A program made the translations under genes and the position numbers. Source: Eriocheir sinensis (Eukaryota > Arthropoda > Malacostraca > Decapoda > Varunidae). Taken from it: DNA of 64,000 nucleotides. Where the stretch lies: assembly GCF_024679095.1 (NCBI RefSeq), contig NC_066516.1:23026535-23090534 (forward strand), in the 5' to 3' direction. The notes beneath the pieces were generated by a model. It searched no databases and was not told the origin of the DNA. It saw only the letters and a program-made list of their open reading frames with translations. This document shows positions 1-11,765 of this stretch, one piece after another (positions within the stretch are counted from its first letter, which is position 1; each line of letters opens with the position of its first letter).

Positions 1-97
1 AACTTACGTAAAAATCAACAGAGGTCACTTTGTTTTGAGGATGCAGATATGAATTTAGTGAGTGGGCAAATGTGAAGACTGATTCATTCATTTATTT

Positions 98-208
98 ATT
101 TTTTTACATCAAAGGATACGGCTCAAGGGCAACAAAAAGTGTACAAAAAAAAAAAAGCCCGCTACTCGCCGCTCCCACAAAAGTAAATAGTAAAGAGTAG
201 GTTTAGGG
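98..208 (-). mobile_element. SINE-like retroposon copy (poly-A family)
   Basis: On the plus strand this reads poly-T, TACATCAAAGGATACGGCTC, AAGGGCAACAAAAAG, then AGCCCGCTACTCGCCGCTCC and AAAGAGTAG. It matches the family described under 23734-23890, so the element's own poly(A) 3' end faces left. It carries no coding capacity. Confidence 0.75.
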
Positions 209-768
209 TATCGTAAAACACATGACTGGCAGCAACTAGAGTAAAGATAAGCAAAGGAATAGCTTATGTTGTTAGATAGAAAGTCATGATTATATACGAA
301 GACTGGTTTTGGGTTAGGTTAGGTTTAGATTATCTTGAAAGACGTGTCAGACAGCAACATAGAGAAATTATGAACAAAGAGCACAAATATTTGGACTTTT
401 TATGGTTAGGTTAGGTTTAGGATATCTTCAAACATATGACAGACTAACTTAGAGTAAAATCAAACTGAAAAAGAGCTCAAATGTATAGTATAGAGTATTA
501 ATGAACAAAGAGCACACATATATGGACTTTTATGGTTAGGTTAGGTTTAGGATATCTTCAAACATAGACAGACAATAACTTAGAGTAAAAACAAACTAAG
601 AAAAAGCTCAAATGTGTAGTCTGCTTAATGTTTGGGTTAGATTTATGGTATTTTCGAACTCATGATGGGCAACAACTTGGAGTAAGAATCAACAAGTAGC
701 ACAAATACAGACTTTTATGGTGTGGGTAAGTTAAGGGTATCTTCAGAGACATGACAGGCAGCAACTGA

Positions 769-868
769 TACCGCATGGGAAACACTCCACTATCCACCAC
801 AGAAGCACAGAAAGACCTGGGACTATAGTTATGTTACCAGGCTACCAGTGAAAGCCAAATCCGTGCCA
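769..868 (+). mobile_element. CR1-like LINE reverse-transcriptase fragment
   Basis: Conceptual translation on the plus strand gives WETLHYPPQKHRKTWDY followed by a broken frame. The same peptide is encoded on the minus strand at 18640-18846, where it follows an LQEWNKKW motif typical of the region after the catalytic core in CR1/Jockey-group reverse transcriptases. Only about 100 bp remain, embedded in the TTAGG-containing satellite, so it is a dead scrap. Confidence 0.55.
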
Positions 869-1325
869 AATACATAGACTTTAATGGTTAGGTTAAGTTA
901 AGGGTATCTTCAAACATGACTTGCAGCAACTGATAGCGAAAATAAACAACGAGCAAAAATTTATGGACTTTTATGGTTAGGTTAAGTTAAGGGTATCTTC
1001 AAACACATGACAGGCAGCAGCTGATGGTGAAAATAAACAAAGATCACAAATACATGGACTTTAATGGTTAGGTTAAGTTAAGGGTATCTTGAAACACATG
1101 ACAGGGAGCAGCTGATAGCGAAAATAAAGAAAGAGCAAAGATACATACACTTTTATGGTTATTCTAAGTTTAGGGTATCTTGAAACGTATGACAGGCAGC
1201 AACAAAGAGGAAAAGTAAACTAAGAAAGAGTTGCCAGGAAGGAAAGTCAGAAGGAATGAAAGAAATACTGAAAGAAAGAAAGCTACAAGAAAGGAAAGAA
1301 AGAAAAAAAAAGCAACTGTTTGATT

Positions 1326-1412
1326 AGTTTAAGTAGCGGGCTTTTTTTCATTATTATTTTTTTTACGTCCTTGAAATGTCTCCCCTGCTGTAAAAAAAAA
1401 AAAAAAAAAGTC
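1326..1412 (+). mobile_element. SINE-like retroposon copy, 5' truncated
   Basis: AGTAGCGGGCTTTTTTT, a T-rich linker, then a CTTGAAATGTCTCCCCTGCTG box and a poly(A) run. This is the sense orientation of the family. The 5' body (AGGAGGGTATC, GAAATTGACC) is missing. Confidence 0.7.
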
Positions 1413-1599
1413 CCATTATTGAGTGTGCATATATGAATTTTCTGAGTATATCACTTTAAAGACTTCTACGGCTAGGTTATGTTTAGTATATTTAATTCAA
1501 ACACATGATAGGCAGCACCTTGTTGAAGAAAATAAACAAAGAACACAAACATCTAGACTTTTATGGCTAGGTTAAGTTAAGGGTATCTCGAGACTCATG

Positions 1600-1965
1600 A
1601 CAGACAGCATTGTGTAGCAAAAATCAACAAAGAACGAGCTCTCTGTGTTAAGTAGTCTCATTATTGGGGTTGCAGATACCAACTTTATGAGAGCGGTGCT
1701 GCGGCCGTGTTTATTATTTGCCTTCGCTCTGGGCTCGTTAAGGAAAACAAACACGTGGAATTTAACACAACACAACGCATCGCATACAAACCAGCGGCTG
1801 GGCTCCCTCTTACGCAATGGAACAAGTCGGATGGAAACCTCAGACGCAACTTTCACTGGAGTCGCCAAACTTACTAACCTAACCTAAGCCCGCCGCGTCC
1901 TCGTCCTCAGCTGTTGTTGGCGGGGACCATAAACAGAAAACGTGTGTGCATAAAAAGATAGGTAT
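1600..1965. other. Unassigned interval
   Basis: Mixed-composition sequence with short ORFs on both strands (80 codons plus, 98 codons minus). Neither translation resembles a known family and neither is flanked by convincing splice sites. Nothing functional was recognised. Confidence 0.4.
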
Positions 1966-1967
1966 AA

Positions 1968-2175
1968 AAACAAAGAAAGACAAAAGTATGGAGGATAAGA
2001 ATTATAATACAGGGAAATAGAGAGACGTACAGGAAAGTTCAAAATCTAGGACCGAAAATGGAGACGTATAGATATGAAAACAAAGGAAGACAAAAATATA
2101 GAAGATAAGAATTATAATACTGGGAAATGGAGAGGTCAAAGGTCAAAATCTAGGACCGAAAATGGAGACGTGGGT
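1968..2175. repeat. Tandem duplication of a 110-bp unit
   Basis: GATAAGAATTATAATAC occurs at 1994 and 2104, and AAAATCTAGGACCGAAAATG ends both units. The two copies are close to identical apart from small indels. Confidence 0.8.
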
Positions 2176-2202
2176 TTGTGGATGAAGAGAGACATATCCT
2201 CC

Positions 2203-2690
2203 AACTTTTCGCCTCTTACAACACTCACATTTGACAAGGATTTCGTTCGAGTTTGGGGCATTTCCAGAGGTACTTTTATGACCCTTTTGATAGTATGACC
2301 CTTAAGACACGTTTCGCCTCTTACAACACTCACATTTGACAAGGATTTCGTGTGAGTTTGGGGCATTTCCAGAGGTACTTTCATGACCCTGGTGGTAGTA
2401 TGACCCTTCTTCGATACCATGGTTGTATTGGGGGAGAGAGAAAAGATGAAGGAAGGAAGGAAGGAAGGAGAGAAAAGATGAAAGATTGAAATGCTGAGAG
2501 GAAGGAAAGAAAAAAAAAGCTGAAAAAAGGAAAGAAAAAGTTACCAGGAAGGAAAGTAAGAAAGAAAAGAAAACCTGAAAGAAAAAAAGCTACAAGAAAG
2601 GAAAGAAAGAAAGAAAAAAGAAGAAACCCGATCAATCACCTTCGGCCTTTGAAAATAGTTAACTTGAGAGATGGAAGCGTCTGATCATCG
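2203..2690 (-). mobile_element. MITE copy, partly duplicated and split by a purine tract
   Basis: The minus-strand MITE family (complete copy at 13427-13640) is present here. Its end segment (CCTCTTACAACACTCACATTTGACAAGG and following) occurs twice in tandem about 105 bp apart. The element is then interrupted at about 2425-2625 by GGAA/GAAA-rich DNA and resumes with the end half (GACC/GCCTTT...GAAGCGTCT). The break lies where the consensus reads CCTGAAGAAAC, so the purine run may have grown in place. Confidence 0.65.
2425..2625. repeat. GGAA/GAAA purine tract inside a MITE
   Basis: About 200 bp of almost pure purine with GGAAGGAAGG and GAAAGAAAG runs. The open frame on the minus strand is poly-Ser/Phe/Leu translation of this tract and is not a gene. 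Confidence 0.8.
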
Positions 2691-2900
2691 TATTATAAAA
2701 CATTTCGTCACCCAAGAACACATATTTGACAAGGCTTTCGTAGGAGTGGCGGGCATTTCCAGTAGTAGTTTTATGACCCTGGTGGTAGTTTGACCCTTCT
2801 CCTGTACCATGAACCTGAAGAAGCACTCATTAGAACCCGATTGACCCACTCTTTGACCTTTAGAAATAGGTGATGTGAGAAGCGAGTCTTATAATACCAG
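2688..2900 (-). mobile_element. MITE copy with both terminal inverted repeats
   Basis: It begins TCGTATTATAAAACATTTCG and ends AGCGAGTCTTATAATACCAG. These ends are inverted copies of each other with some mismatches. The interior matches the 13427-13640 copy in reverse (TTGACAAGGCTTTCGTAGGA, GGCATTTCCAGTAG, CCCTGGTGGTAG, AGAACCCGATTGACCC). It directly abuts the previous copy. Confidence 0.75.
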
Positions 2901-3500
2901 CCTCTCTGAGAATACTGACCCCTGAGCTCCCCGCCGCGCCGTCCGCTCCGCCCGCCCGCCTGTCTCGTTCCTGCCTACATCAGCTTGCCTCTCTGCCGCC
3001 CGCGCTGACTGATGAGTGTGTCAAGGCCGCCCCTCCCCCTCCCTCCACACCCACTGACTATCTATCTATTTATCCATTGTTTTTTTCTTTTGCTCTTTCC
3101 TTCTTTTTTTTTCCTTCTTCCCTTCTCTTTGTCTATCTTTATCTTTCTTTCTGTCTATCTCTTTCGTTCTTTCTCGCTTGTTTTCTTTCTTCATTTTTTT
3201 TCCTATTCTGCCTCACTCCCTAAATAATTACTGTATCAAGGTCGTCCCCCCCCCCCCCTTCCCTCACTGACTATCTCAATTTCTTTCTTCCTCTTTTTTT
3301 TTTCCTTGTTTAATTTGTTTCCTTCCTTTCAGCTTTCCTTTCTTTTCTTTTGTTTCTTTCTTTTTCCTTGCCTTATTCTTTCTTCCTTTTTTAATTTCTT
3401 TCTACTGTTTTCTTTCCCCTTTCTCTCTTTCTTTCCATCCTTCACATTTTCTCTCCTTCTTTCTTTCCTTCCTTCCTTTCTCTCCCTCCCTCAATAAAAA
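2900..3500. repeat. GC-rich patch, then pyrimidine tract
   Basis: About 100 bp of CpG-containing GC-rich DNA (2925-3020) is followed by roughly 440 bp of C/T-rich sequence with CTTT, CCTT and TTCT motifs. ORFs here are Phe/Leu/Ser low-complexity and not supported as coding. Confidence 0.6.
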
Positions 3501-3504
3501 ACGA

Positions 3505-3790
3505 AGAATGCCTTCCATAACTCATAAATCGTAAAACTTGATAATCTCTAACGCTCCTTCTTCTCTCGTCCATTATCTTTCACAAAACAAAGACAAAAAC
3601 AAAGCCTTACATAACTCATAAACCTTAAAACCTGATAATCTCTAACGCGTCTTTTATCGTTCTTTTTTTTTTCCTCTCCTTCTCTTAACACTCACGCACA
3701 CACACAAAAACAAACAAACAATCAAAGCCTTACATAACTCAGAAATCTCGTCCTATTAATCTCCCCGATGCGTATTTAACAGTATCAACA
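3505..3790. repeat. Three degenerate tandem units, about 95-125 bp
   Basis: CATAACTCATAAA or CATAACTCAGAAA recurs at about 3515, 3609 and 3734. Two of the three are followed by CTGATAATCTCTAACGC-like sequence. Confidence 0.6.
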
Positions 3791-4230
3791 ATTTAGTTTT
3801 GATGTTTCCTTCTCAGCGACGTAGCCCAGGTAAGGTCGGTATCCTAGGTGGGGCATGGGGCCAGTTTCACAGTTCCCTATGATGGGTAAGTAAGCTCCCA
3901 AACCAATACCAGAACCTTCAAAATTTCCTTGTATAGTGTCTAGTGTTTGTATTTAAGTTCACAAATTTGATGAAACTATACAGGAAAAGTCTCGTGTATT
4001 TAGTGTGGCATCGAAGACCTCACCATTTTGGATTGTATGGGATTCTATCGTTTGGTCCGGGCTGTTACGAAGACACCGTGTTGGACTGTGAAATCGGCTC
4101 ATAGAAACGGGCAGGAGACAGGTGGGTGCGCGGTGAAGGTTTGGACGGGACAGGTGAGGTTGGAAGGACGACATAAACAGAGGCGTCGAGGGCTGATTAA
4201 GACGGGTCCTGCTGAATCCTGACAAGTTGA
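3791..4230. other. Unassigned interval
   Basis: Mixed-composition sequence without a recognised gene. A 64-codon plus-strand ORF and an overlapping 129-codon minus-strand ORF look fortuitous and match no family I recognise. Confidence 0.35.
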
Positions 4231-4525
4231 GGGGTGAGGGGGTGGGGGTGCGATGGTAGGGGAAAAGGGGGAACTTAAAACTGGTACTAAGGTGCATGGG
4301 GGGAGATGGTAGAGAATGTGAGAAGTTAAAAATAGTATGAGGGTGCATGGTGGAGAATGGGTGGAGGTTAAATGGTATGAGGGTGGATGGGAGAGGTGGT
4401 AGGGAATAGGGAGAGCTTAAAATGGTACGAGGGTGGATAGGGTAGATGGTAGAAAATGGGAGTTGTTAATAGTATGAGGGTGTATGGGGGAAGATGGTAG
4501 AGAATGGGAGGAGTTGTTAAGAAGG
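4230..4525. repeat. Degenerate minisatellite, about 45-55 bp units
   Basis: GATGGTAGAGAATG-like and AGTATGAGGGTG/GGTACGAGGGTGGAT-like phrases alternate through five or so units. The plus strand is purine/T-rich. Confidence 0.65.
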
Positions 4526-4599
4526 TGTTTGTTCATGTTTTATTTTTGTGCTAGAGAGATAAAAAAAAGATCAATGCTGGGAGATCATGAATGCAGAGG

Positions 4600-4832
4600 A
4601 AAGTGTTTATGCTTAGGGAAAGAGGTCTGTTGGATGTTACATTTGATACTTCTATTATTATTTACGCAGGAGTCATCTCAAGAACAACTCCTATATATTA
4701 AAGAGAAAGAGAAAGTGTGATAGATAAGTAGAAATGTTTATGCTAGAGTAAAGAAGCATGTCAGATGTTAGGTATAAGGTTGGGTACTTCTGTTAATACA
4801 TTTTAGCAGTGAAATCATCTTAAGGGCTACGA

Positions 4833-4929
<97 letters not shown>

Positions 4930-5335
4930 TATGTCAGATGTTAGATACTATAGGTTACTTTTATTAATATGTTTTAGCAGTGGAACCATCTCAAGGGCTG
5001 CAATATATAAGAGACGAAAAGAAAAAGAAAAAAAAAGTGCATAACTAGAAGGTGGGCACGTCAGATGTTAGATATGGTTAGGTACTTGTATCATTATCTT
5101 CTTAATTGATCTGTGGAGTAATCGCAAGGGCTACTATTTAAAAAGAGAAGAAGAGAAAGGAGAGAGAAGAAAAAAATAATGTGTATCCCGAGGGCGGGGC
5201 GAGTCAGATGTTAGAGACGGTAAGATACTCGCATTTATTTTTCCTTAACGTCACCTCAAGGGCTACCATTTAGAGAGAGAAAGGAAGGAAGAAAGGAAGG
5301 AAGGAAGGAAGGAAGGAAGAAAGAAAGAAATAAAG

Positions 5336-5385
<50 letters not shown>

Positions 5386-6000
5386 GAGAGAAAAGGTGGA
5401 AGAAAAAGGGAAAAAATGGTGGAGAGAAAAAGGTCGAAAGACATTGAGTAAGAAAGAAAAAAAAGATATCGGATAGGAGATGATACCGTATTTATTTTAC
5501 ATTACCTCTTAACTGTATTTCAAGGGCTAGTACACACATAAAAAAAGAGAGAGGGAGGGAGAGGAAAGGAGAAAAATGTGTATGCTCGGGGGAGGGGTCG
5601 TCAGATAATGGTATACAAGGATGCTCTGTATGTCCGCTGGAGGAGAAGGATGATGATGATGATGATGATGAGGAGGAGGAGGAGAATTAATAAGTAGAAT
5701 AAAGAACAAGAGCGAGATCAAGAAAACAAGATGAGGGGAAGGAGGAATAAATAGAAGAACAAGAACAAGAAGAACAGGAAAATAGGGAGGAGGAGGAGGA
5801 GGTGGACTTTTATGTATATTTTTTTCTCCTCGGCTAAGTCATTTCATTTTGCACAGAGGGTTCGGCAGGCGGAGAGGCACGTCAGCCCTTCAGATGATAT
5901 ACTTGGTGTCTTATTGGTATTTTATTACGGCGGATAATTTGGGGGGGTTACCCTATAAAAAAAGATTGAGATGGAGAGAGAGAGAGAGAGAGAGAGCGAC
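4600..6000. repeat. Satellite of about 115-135 bp units each ending in its own purine microsatellite
   Basis: Units share GTCAGATGTTAGATA, a GGTTAGGTACTT-like phrase, and CAAGGGCTAC followed by a purine run. Units start near 4616, 4745, 4928, 5055, 5206, 5470 and, degenerate, 5875. The purine tail differs per unit: short GA, (GA)n of about 90 bp (4834-4924), GAAAA, GAAG, GGAA/GAAA of about 170 bp (5270-5440), GAGGGA and short (GA)n (about 5973-5997). GGA and GAT triplet runs lie at 5640-5690. Confidence 0.75.
4834..4924. repeat. (GA)n microsatellite
   Basis: About 45 uninterrupted GA dinucleotides at the end of one satellite unit. The Arg-Glu peptide it encodes is a by-product. Confidence 0.95.
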
Positions 6001-6300
6001 GTATGCCACCTAGATTCAGGGGCAAAGGGAGGGAGGGACACAATTATAGATGATATTTGGCATGGTCTTGATATCCTTTTTATACATTGAAGGAGACAAA
6101 TGAATCCGCTGTATATAAAGAAACCAAAACAGCCACAAGAAAAAAAATACCTGTTCTATGACATCACAAAAAGGGGAACATGCTAAAACACACGTATGGC
6201 TTCTTATTAATTTCCATTTTTTACACTGAGGAGAGATCAAGGACTATATACAGAGCGACAAAAAACAACAACCCTACGTGCTACAGGGTGGGGCAAAGTA
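6000..6300. other. Unassigned AT-rich interval
   Basis: No gene, RNA or clear repeat was recognised. A 74-codon minus-strand ORF has no recognisable domain. Confidence 0.35.
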
Positions 6301-6309
6301 GAGAGCAAG

Positions 6310-6595
6310 TTAGACTGGATGAGAGGGAAGGGGGAGGAGAAGGGAGAGTGTAATTAGAGGGATGAACAGGTGGGAAGGGAAAGAGGGGAGAGCGGGGACG
6401 AAGGAGAGGAAGGGAAGGGAAGGGAAGATAGGAGTGAAGGAGGGGAAGGGAAGGAGAGGAAGGGAGAGAAGGGTAGTAGCTGGAGGGATGAACAGGTGGG
6501 AACGGAAAGAGGAGAGAACGGGGATGAAGGAGAGGAAGGGCAAGGAAGGGAAGGAAGGATAAGGAAGATAGGAATGAAGGAGGGAAGGCAAGTAG
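6310..6595. repeat. Purine-rich tandem duplication, about 127 bp
   Basis: GGGATGAACAGGTGGGAA occurs at about 6359 and 6486. The two units of GGGAAGGGAAGG-type sequence are imperfect copies. Several overlapping ORFs on both strands come from this purine composition. Confidence 0.7.
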
Positions 6596-6598
6596 GGT

Positions 6599-6692
6599 AT
6601 TTTTTTTTACAGCAAAGGAGACTGTTCAAGGGCATAAAAAAATAATGAAATAAAAGGCCGCTACTCAAAATGGTATAGAGGTAAAGAGTAGG
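6599..6692 (-). mobile_element. SINE-like retroposon copy
   Basis: Poly-T, ACAGCAAAGGAGACTGTTCA, AGGGCATAAAAAAATAATG, GGCCGCTACTC, and then AAAGAGTAGG. It is a diverged member of the poly(A) retroposon family. Confidence 0.75.
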
Positions 6693-8240
<1,548 letters not shown>

Positions 8241-8311
8241 GATTAGATGATCACGTATATAGACAGACAGACAGGGAAGTAGATGGGTAAAAAGATAGAC
8301 AGACAGACAGA

Positions 8312-8402
8312 CATTTTTTTTTTTACAACAAAGGAGACAGCTCAAGGGCACACACAAAAAAAACAATAATAAAAAAAAAGCCCGCTGCTCGCTGCTCCTA
8401 AA
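8312..8402 (-). mobile_element. SINE-like retroposon copy
   Basis: Poly-T, ACAACAAAGGAGACAGCTCA, AGGGCACAC, A-rich linker, then AGCCCGCTGCTCGCTGCTCC. It is preceded by short AGAC repeats (8262-8310). Confidence 0.8.
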
Positions 8403-8464
8403 AAAAAGTCATTGACCACTGAATCACAATCTCATTACATAGGGAACAAGAGTAGGAGGTCAGG

Positions 8465-8615
8465 GAACGGCATTGGCAGGGTTAGGGTAGGGCAGGGTAA
8501 GGTAGGGTAGGGTAGGGTAAGGTAGGGCAGGGTAAGGTAGGGTAGGTTAGGGTAGGGTAGGCAGGGTAAGGTAGGGCAGGGTAGGGTAGGGTAAGGAAGG
8601 GAAGGGCAGGTAGGA
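8465..8615. repeat. GGTAG/GGCAG pentamer array
   Basis: Degenerate GGGTAGGGTA, GGTAAGGTAG and GGGCAGGGTA repeats over 150 bp. They are related in register to telomere-like pentamers but not TTAGG itself. Confidence 0.8.
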
Positions 8616-8666
8616 GTTTATAGGATGGCGTAACAAGATCCTTCGAACGGTTTATTTTCCCATCTG

Positions 8667-8670
<4 letters not shown>

Positions 8671-8729
<59 letters not shown>

Positions 8730-9152
8730 CGTCCCCTCTTCCTTTCCTTCTTTTCTCCTTCCCTTCCTTCCTTTTCCTTCTTCTTTTCTTCCCTCCCTTC
8801 CCTTCTTTCCACCTTTTCTCCTCTCCTTCTCTACGTCCCTCCCTCTCTACCTCCTTCCCTTCCCCTCCATAAGACCCAACAAGTGAATGGTGTGTGGGGG
8901 TCAGCTGCTATCCTCCTCCTCCTCCTCCTCCTCCTCCTCCTTATATTCTTGTTCTTCTTGTTCTTGTTCTTGTTCTTCTATTTATTCCCCCTTATCTTGT
9001 TTTCTCGATCTCCTCCTCCTCCTCCTCCTCCTCCTCCTACTCCTCCTCCTCCTCCTCCTCCTCCTCCTCCTCCTCCTCCTTCAGCGGGCACACAGAGCAT
9101 CCTTGTTTTTAGGCTCAGCAATGTGTCGTGTGCTTGTCTCGTCTTTGTCACC

Positions 9153-9191
<39 letters not shown>

Positions 9192-9259
9192 GTTGTGTGT
9201 GTGTTATGTTGTGTGTGATTATTTGTGTATTTGTTGTTGTTGCTGGTGGTGGTGGTGGT

Positions 9260-9302
<43 letters not shown>
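8671..9302. repeat. Pyrimidine block: (TC)n, TCC and GT tracts
   Basis: (TC)n at 8671-8726, C/T-rich DNA to 8870, TCC runs at about 8910-8940 and 9010-9080, and GT runs at about 9154-9188 and 9260-9302. Three overlapping plus-strand ORFs here are homopolymeric translations of these tracts. Confidence 0.9.
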
Positions 9303-9306
<4 letters not shown>

Positions 9307-9601
9307 TTTTTTTACTGCTTCTTTTCTGTATAACCGTCATAATGGACCGTGCATGAGCTGTCAGATATATCTTTTTTTTTTTTTTCAATGTATGTGAAAA
9401 ATAAGGAAGACTTAGGCGTCAGTAGTAGATGAGTTATGCCATGGCCTTAACTGTTTTTTTCTTCTTTTATGAATTTGAAGAATGGTTTGCTTCCTTCTCG
9501 AGTCGACTCTTTGTGACGTAGAATTTTTCTGATCAGCAGAGTGCAAACGTTTAGTTAGTGATAGCGATGAAAAGTATGTACGAAATATCTCTTCCTCCCT
9601 T

Positions 9602-9655
<54 letters not shown>

Positions 9656-9700
9656 ATACTTCACAATGTTATGCACATGATTAATGAGTTTATTCGCCGA
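9303..9700. other. Unassigned interval with (CA)n
   Basis: Unremarkable sequence with a (CA)n run at about 9602-9652. No gene was recognised. Confidence 0.5.
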
Positions 9701-9749
9701 ATTGATTAATGTGTTGTGCTAATATAATTATATATTTGTTTAATATTGG

Positions 9750-10656
9750 GAGAGCGAGCACTGGAGCAGTGTTTTACGGTGAGGTGACCCGCACTGCCTT
9801 AAAGTTACGTAACACTGGATGCCTAAGGAGGAGGAGGCGACCTCGCCGCCTAGCGGCCCCGAGGCAGCAGTGCCGCTGGCCCTCCGTTGTGTGCCTTGGC
9901 ACGTGCTCCGTGACCCAGTAAATGAGGGTTGTTGGTGTCGTCGTTGAACTTAGTGTTATTGAAGGTACGATTTGGGAATTGGCGGCCGCGGCGGCGGCGA
10001 CGGGCTCTGCATGGAGACGAGCCGTTGTGACGCACGCGTGACGTCACGCCGCCCTGCGGCAGCATTGGCGGGCCCATTGCTGTTATGGGTTGATTTGATT
10101 GACTGATTTCGTTTTAGAAAAGTCTACATTTAGGCAGTTTACCGAGGATGGCTCATGCACGGCTTGTCTGGAGGCACAACATGAGTGATGAGTGCCGGAG
10201 TGCCAGGCGTGTGTCCCTGGCTGAGGTGTAGCGGGCGGGGCTGCAGCTATCGAGCTGGGTAGGGTGTGTAGGGCAGGGCGGGGATGTCCGGGAGGCGTGG
10301 CCGAGCCTGCCCCTCCACCAATAAGCTGCAGCCGCCGTCCTCCGCAGAGCCAATGCGCCGCACCCCCGCCTCCTGACCGCCGCTCGCTCATTACTAGCAT
10401 CCTACTGCAGATTGGTGTCCCCGAGGAGGCGAGGAGCCGCTGTGCCCGAGCCTCGTCAAAGGATAGTTCTGGCAACTCATGTGCACAGGGCTGGCCCTTC
10501 AGTCCTCGCCCGTCCTGCGGTGCGGCAAGACAGTGCCCAGTGCCCCGTCGGGAAATAGTTAAAGTCGTGTTGGTGGAATGCTTGTGTGTTAAATAGTGAA
10601 AGAACCCTGTGAGTGACCCACACATCTTCTCAGCAGCCTCTGTCGCAGCCTGCGTG
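9750..10656 (+). promoter_or_regulatory. CpG-rich promoter and 5' untranslated region of the first-exon gene
   Basis: Base composition changes sharply from AT/simple repeat to GC-rich, CpG-containing unique sequence that runs into the coding exon at 10657. It contains an E-box CACGTG at 9900-9905 and a perfect CRE palindrome at 10039-10046. No convincing TATA box sits at a fixed distance from a start, which would fit a CpG-type promoter. An in-frame TGA at 10597-10599 closes the reading frame upstream of the coding exon. The transcription start cannot be placed by eye. Confidence 0.5.
10039..10046. promoter_or_regulatory. CRE palindrome TGACGTCA
   Basis: Perfect eight-base cAMP-response/ATF element, in GCGTGACGTCACGCC, about 610 bp upstream of the likely start codon. 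CREB/ATF-family bZIP proteins bind this site in animals. Binding here is inferred from sequence alone. Confidence 0.6.
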
Positions 10657-11495
10657 ATGCGCCAAACCTCCGACTTTCCCAACCCCGCCGAGGGCCTCGT
10701 CGCCTACAACACTGCCGAATACTGTCAGCAGGCACCCCCGTTTTACCATGAGCCACAGGCGGGCCACAGGATGGCACCACACTATGGCCTGGCAGGACAG
10801 GGTGGCCACATCAGGAGCCACATGCAGCCCTCGCCAGGCGGTGCGGCTCCTGAGTCCTGCACGCCGCCCTGCCGGCAGGTGATGGCGCCTCACTGCGGGA
10901 CAGCAGGGGCTCACAACAGGTTCTCGGTGGCAGATCCCTGTGGCGGCGACATGATGACCGGGTTGGTGGCGGGCCACCAGCCCATGGGCGCCTACCCGGG
11001 GATGAACACGATGGGCCCCCAGATGAGCCCTCAGGCAGCGAACTTCCCGCCAGGCTACCACGGCGGAGGCTCCATGCCTGGCACTCAGTGCATGCCGTCG
11101 CCCATGGCCCCGCCTGACTGCAGGGCGTCAGGTTACCCGGTCAGCTTTGGGCAGGCGGGACCCATGGAGGCCAGCAGGACGCCCTACGGCAACCCTCACG
11201 CTCAGGGCTACGTGGGGCATCTCTGCGGCGCCTACAACTCGCCCTTAGACAACACTAACGGATACGAGCGCCAGGTGTTCCGCCCGCCGCCCGCCATGCC
11301 TCAGGGCCAGGTGTTCCCCGAGTACCGCGCGGCGCACTACAGGGACTACCCGCCACCCATCGAGGACCACCTCCCGCCGGGGTGTGAGGGCCGCCTGCAG
11401 GACCAGGGGCACCTCATCCCCAAGACTGAGCCCGAGGCGCGGCCCGACGTGGAAATGCAGGACGCCCCACCCATGAAACTGCCGCGGAAAAGAGG
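10657..11495 (+). CDS. First coding exon of an unidentified regulatory-type protein (N-terminal 279 codons)
   Basis: I do not recognise the gene. The start is the first ATG after an in-frame TGA at 10597, with a G at -3. The frame stays open to a strong splice donor, GAGG|GTAAGTG (exon end 11495, GT at 11496-11497); reading on would hit TAA at once. The exon therefore ends in phase 2. The product is rich in Pro, Gly, Met, His and Gln, and lacks membrane segments or a folded-domain signature. It looks like a disordered N-terminal arm. Near its end are PKTEPE (Lys about 256, a possible SUMO-acceptor context) and a basic KLPRKRG segment (274-280) that may start a nuclear localisation signal or DNA-binding domain. 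High GC and varied codons contrast with the surrounding repeats. A transcription factor is the best guess, but its class is open; an upstream exon using the AG at 10631 is possible. Confidence 0.7.
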
Positions 11496-11765
11496 GTAAG
11501 TGTCACAGCTCTGCCGCAGCCAAGTGATGCTCGCGCCACCTGCACGCCTAGGTGCATGCAGTCCTCCTGATGGTACCCGCGGAAGTAATCTGTATCCCCG
11601 GGTTCGACAGCTGTGCCTCATTCTTCGACAGTGCATGCCTACCTTCGTCTTTTGGCACACGGCCCGTTATTGTACGATACTCGCAGCGTTGTTTAGCGAT
11701 TACTGGCGCTCGGCGAACAACAAATAAGGAACCTTGTCACTGCAGTATAGCATTGTTGTGTTTGT
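11496..11765 (+). other. Intron start downstream of the first exon
   Basis: The donor GTAAGTG at 11496 is followed by unique mixed-composition sequence. Small ORFs of 71-75 codons in two frames have no recognised similarity and are taken as intronic. Confidence 0.5.

Larger units (their letters stand above)
1..1680. repeat. Degenerate TTAGG-containing satellite, about 90-135 bp units
   Basis: Repeated phrases such as ACTTTTATGGTTAGGTTA, GGGTATCTTCAAACA and CATGACAGGCAGCAAC recur near 310, 400, 530, 710, 890, 980, 1070, 1155 and 1565. Spacing is close to 90 bp in the 870-1170 part and looser elsewhere. Each unit contains a TTAGGTTA core related to the arthropod telomere pentamer. The array is interrupted by two SINE-like copies, a LINE scrap and a short GAAA tract (about 1240-1312). 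No gene was seen. Confidence 0.75.
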
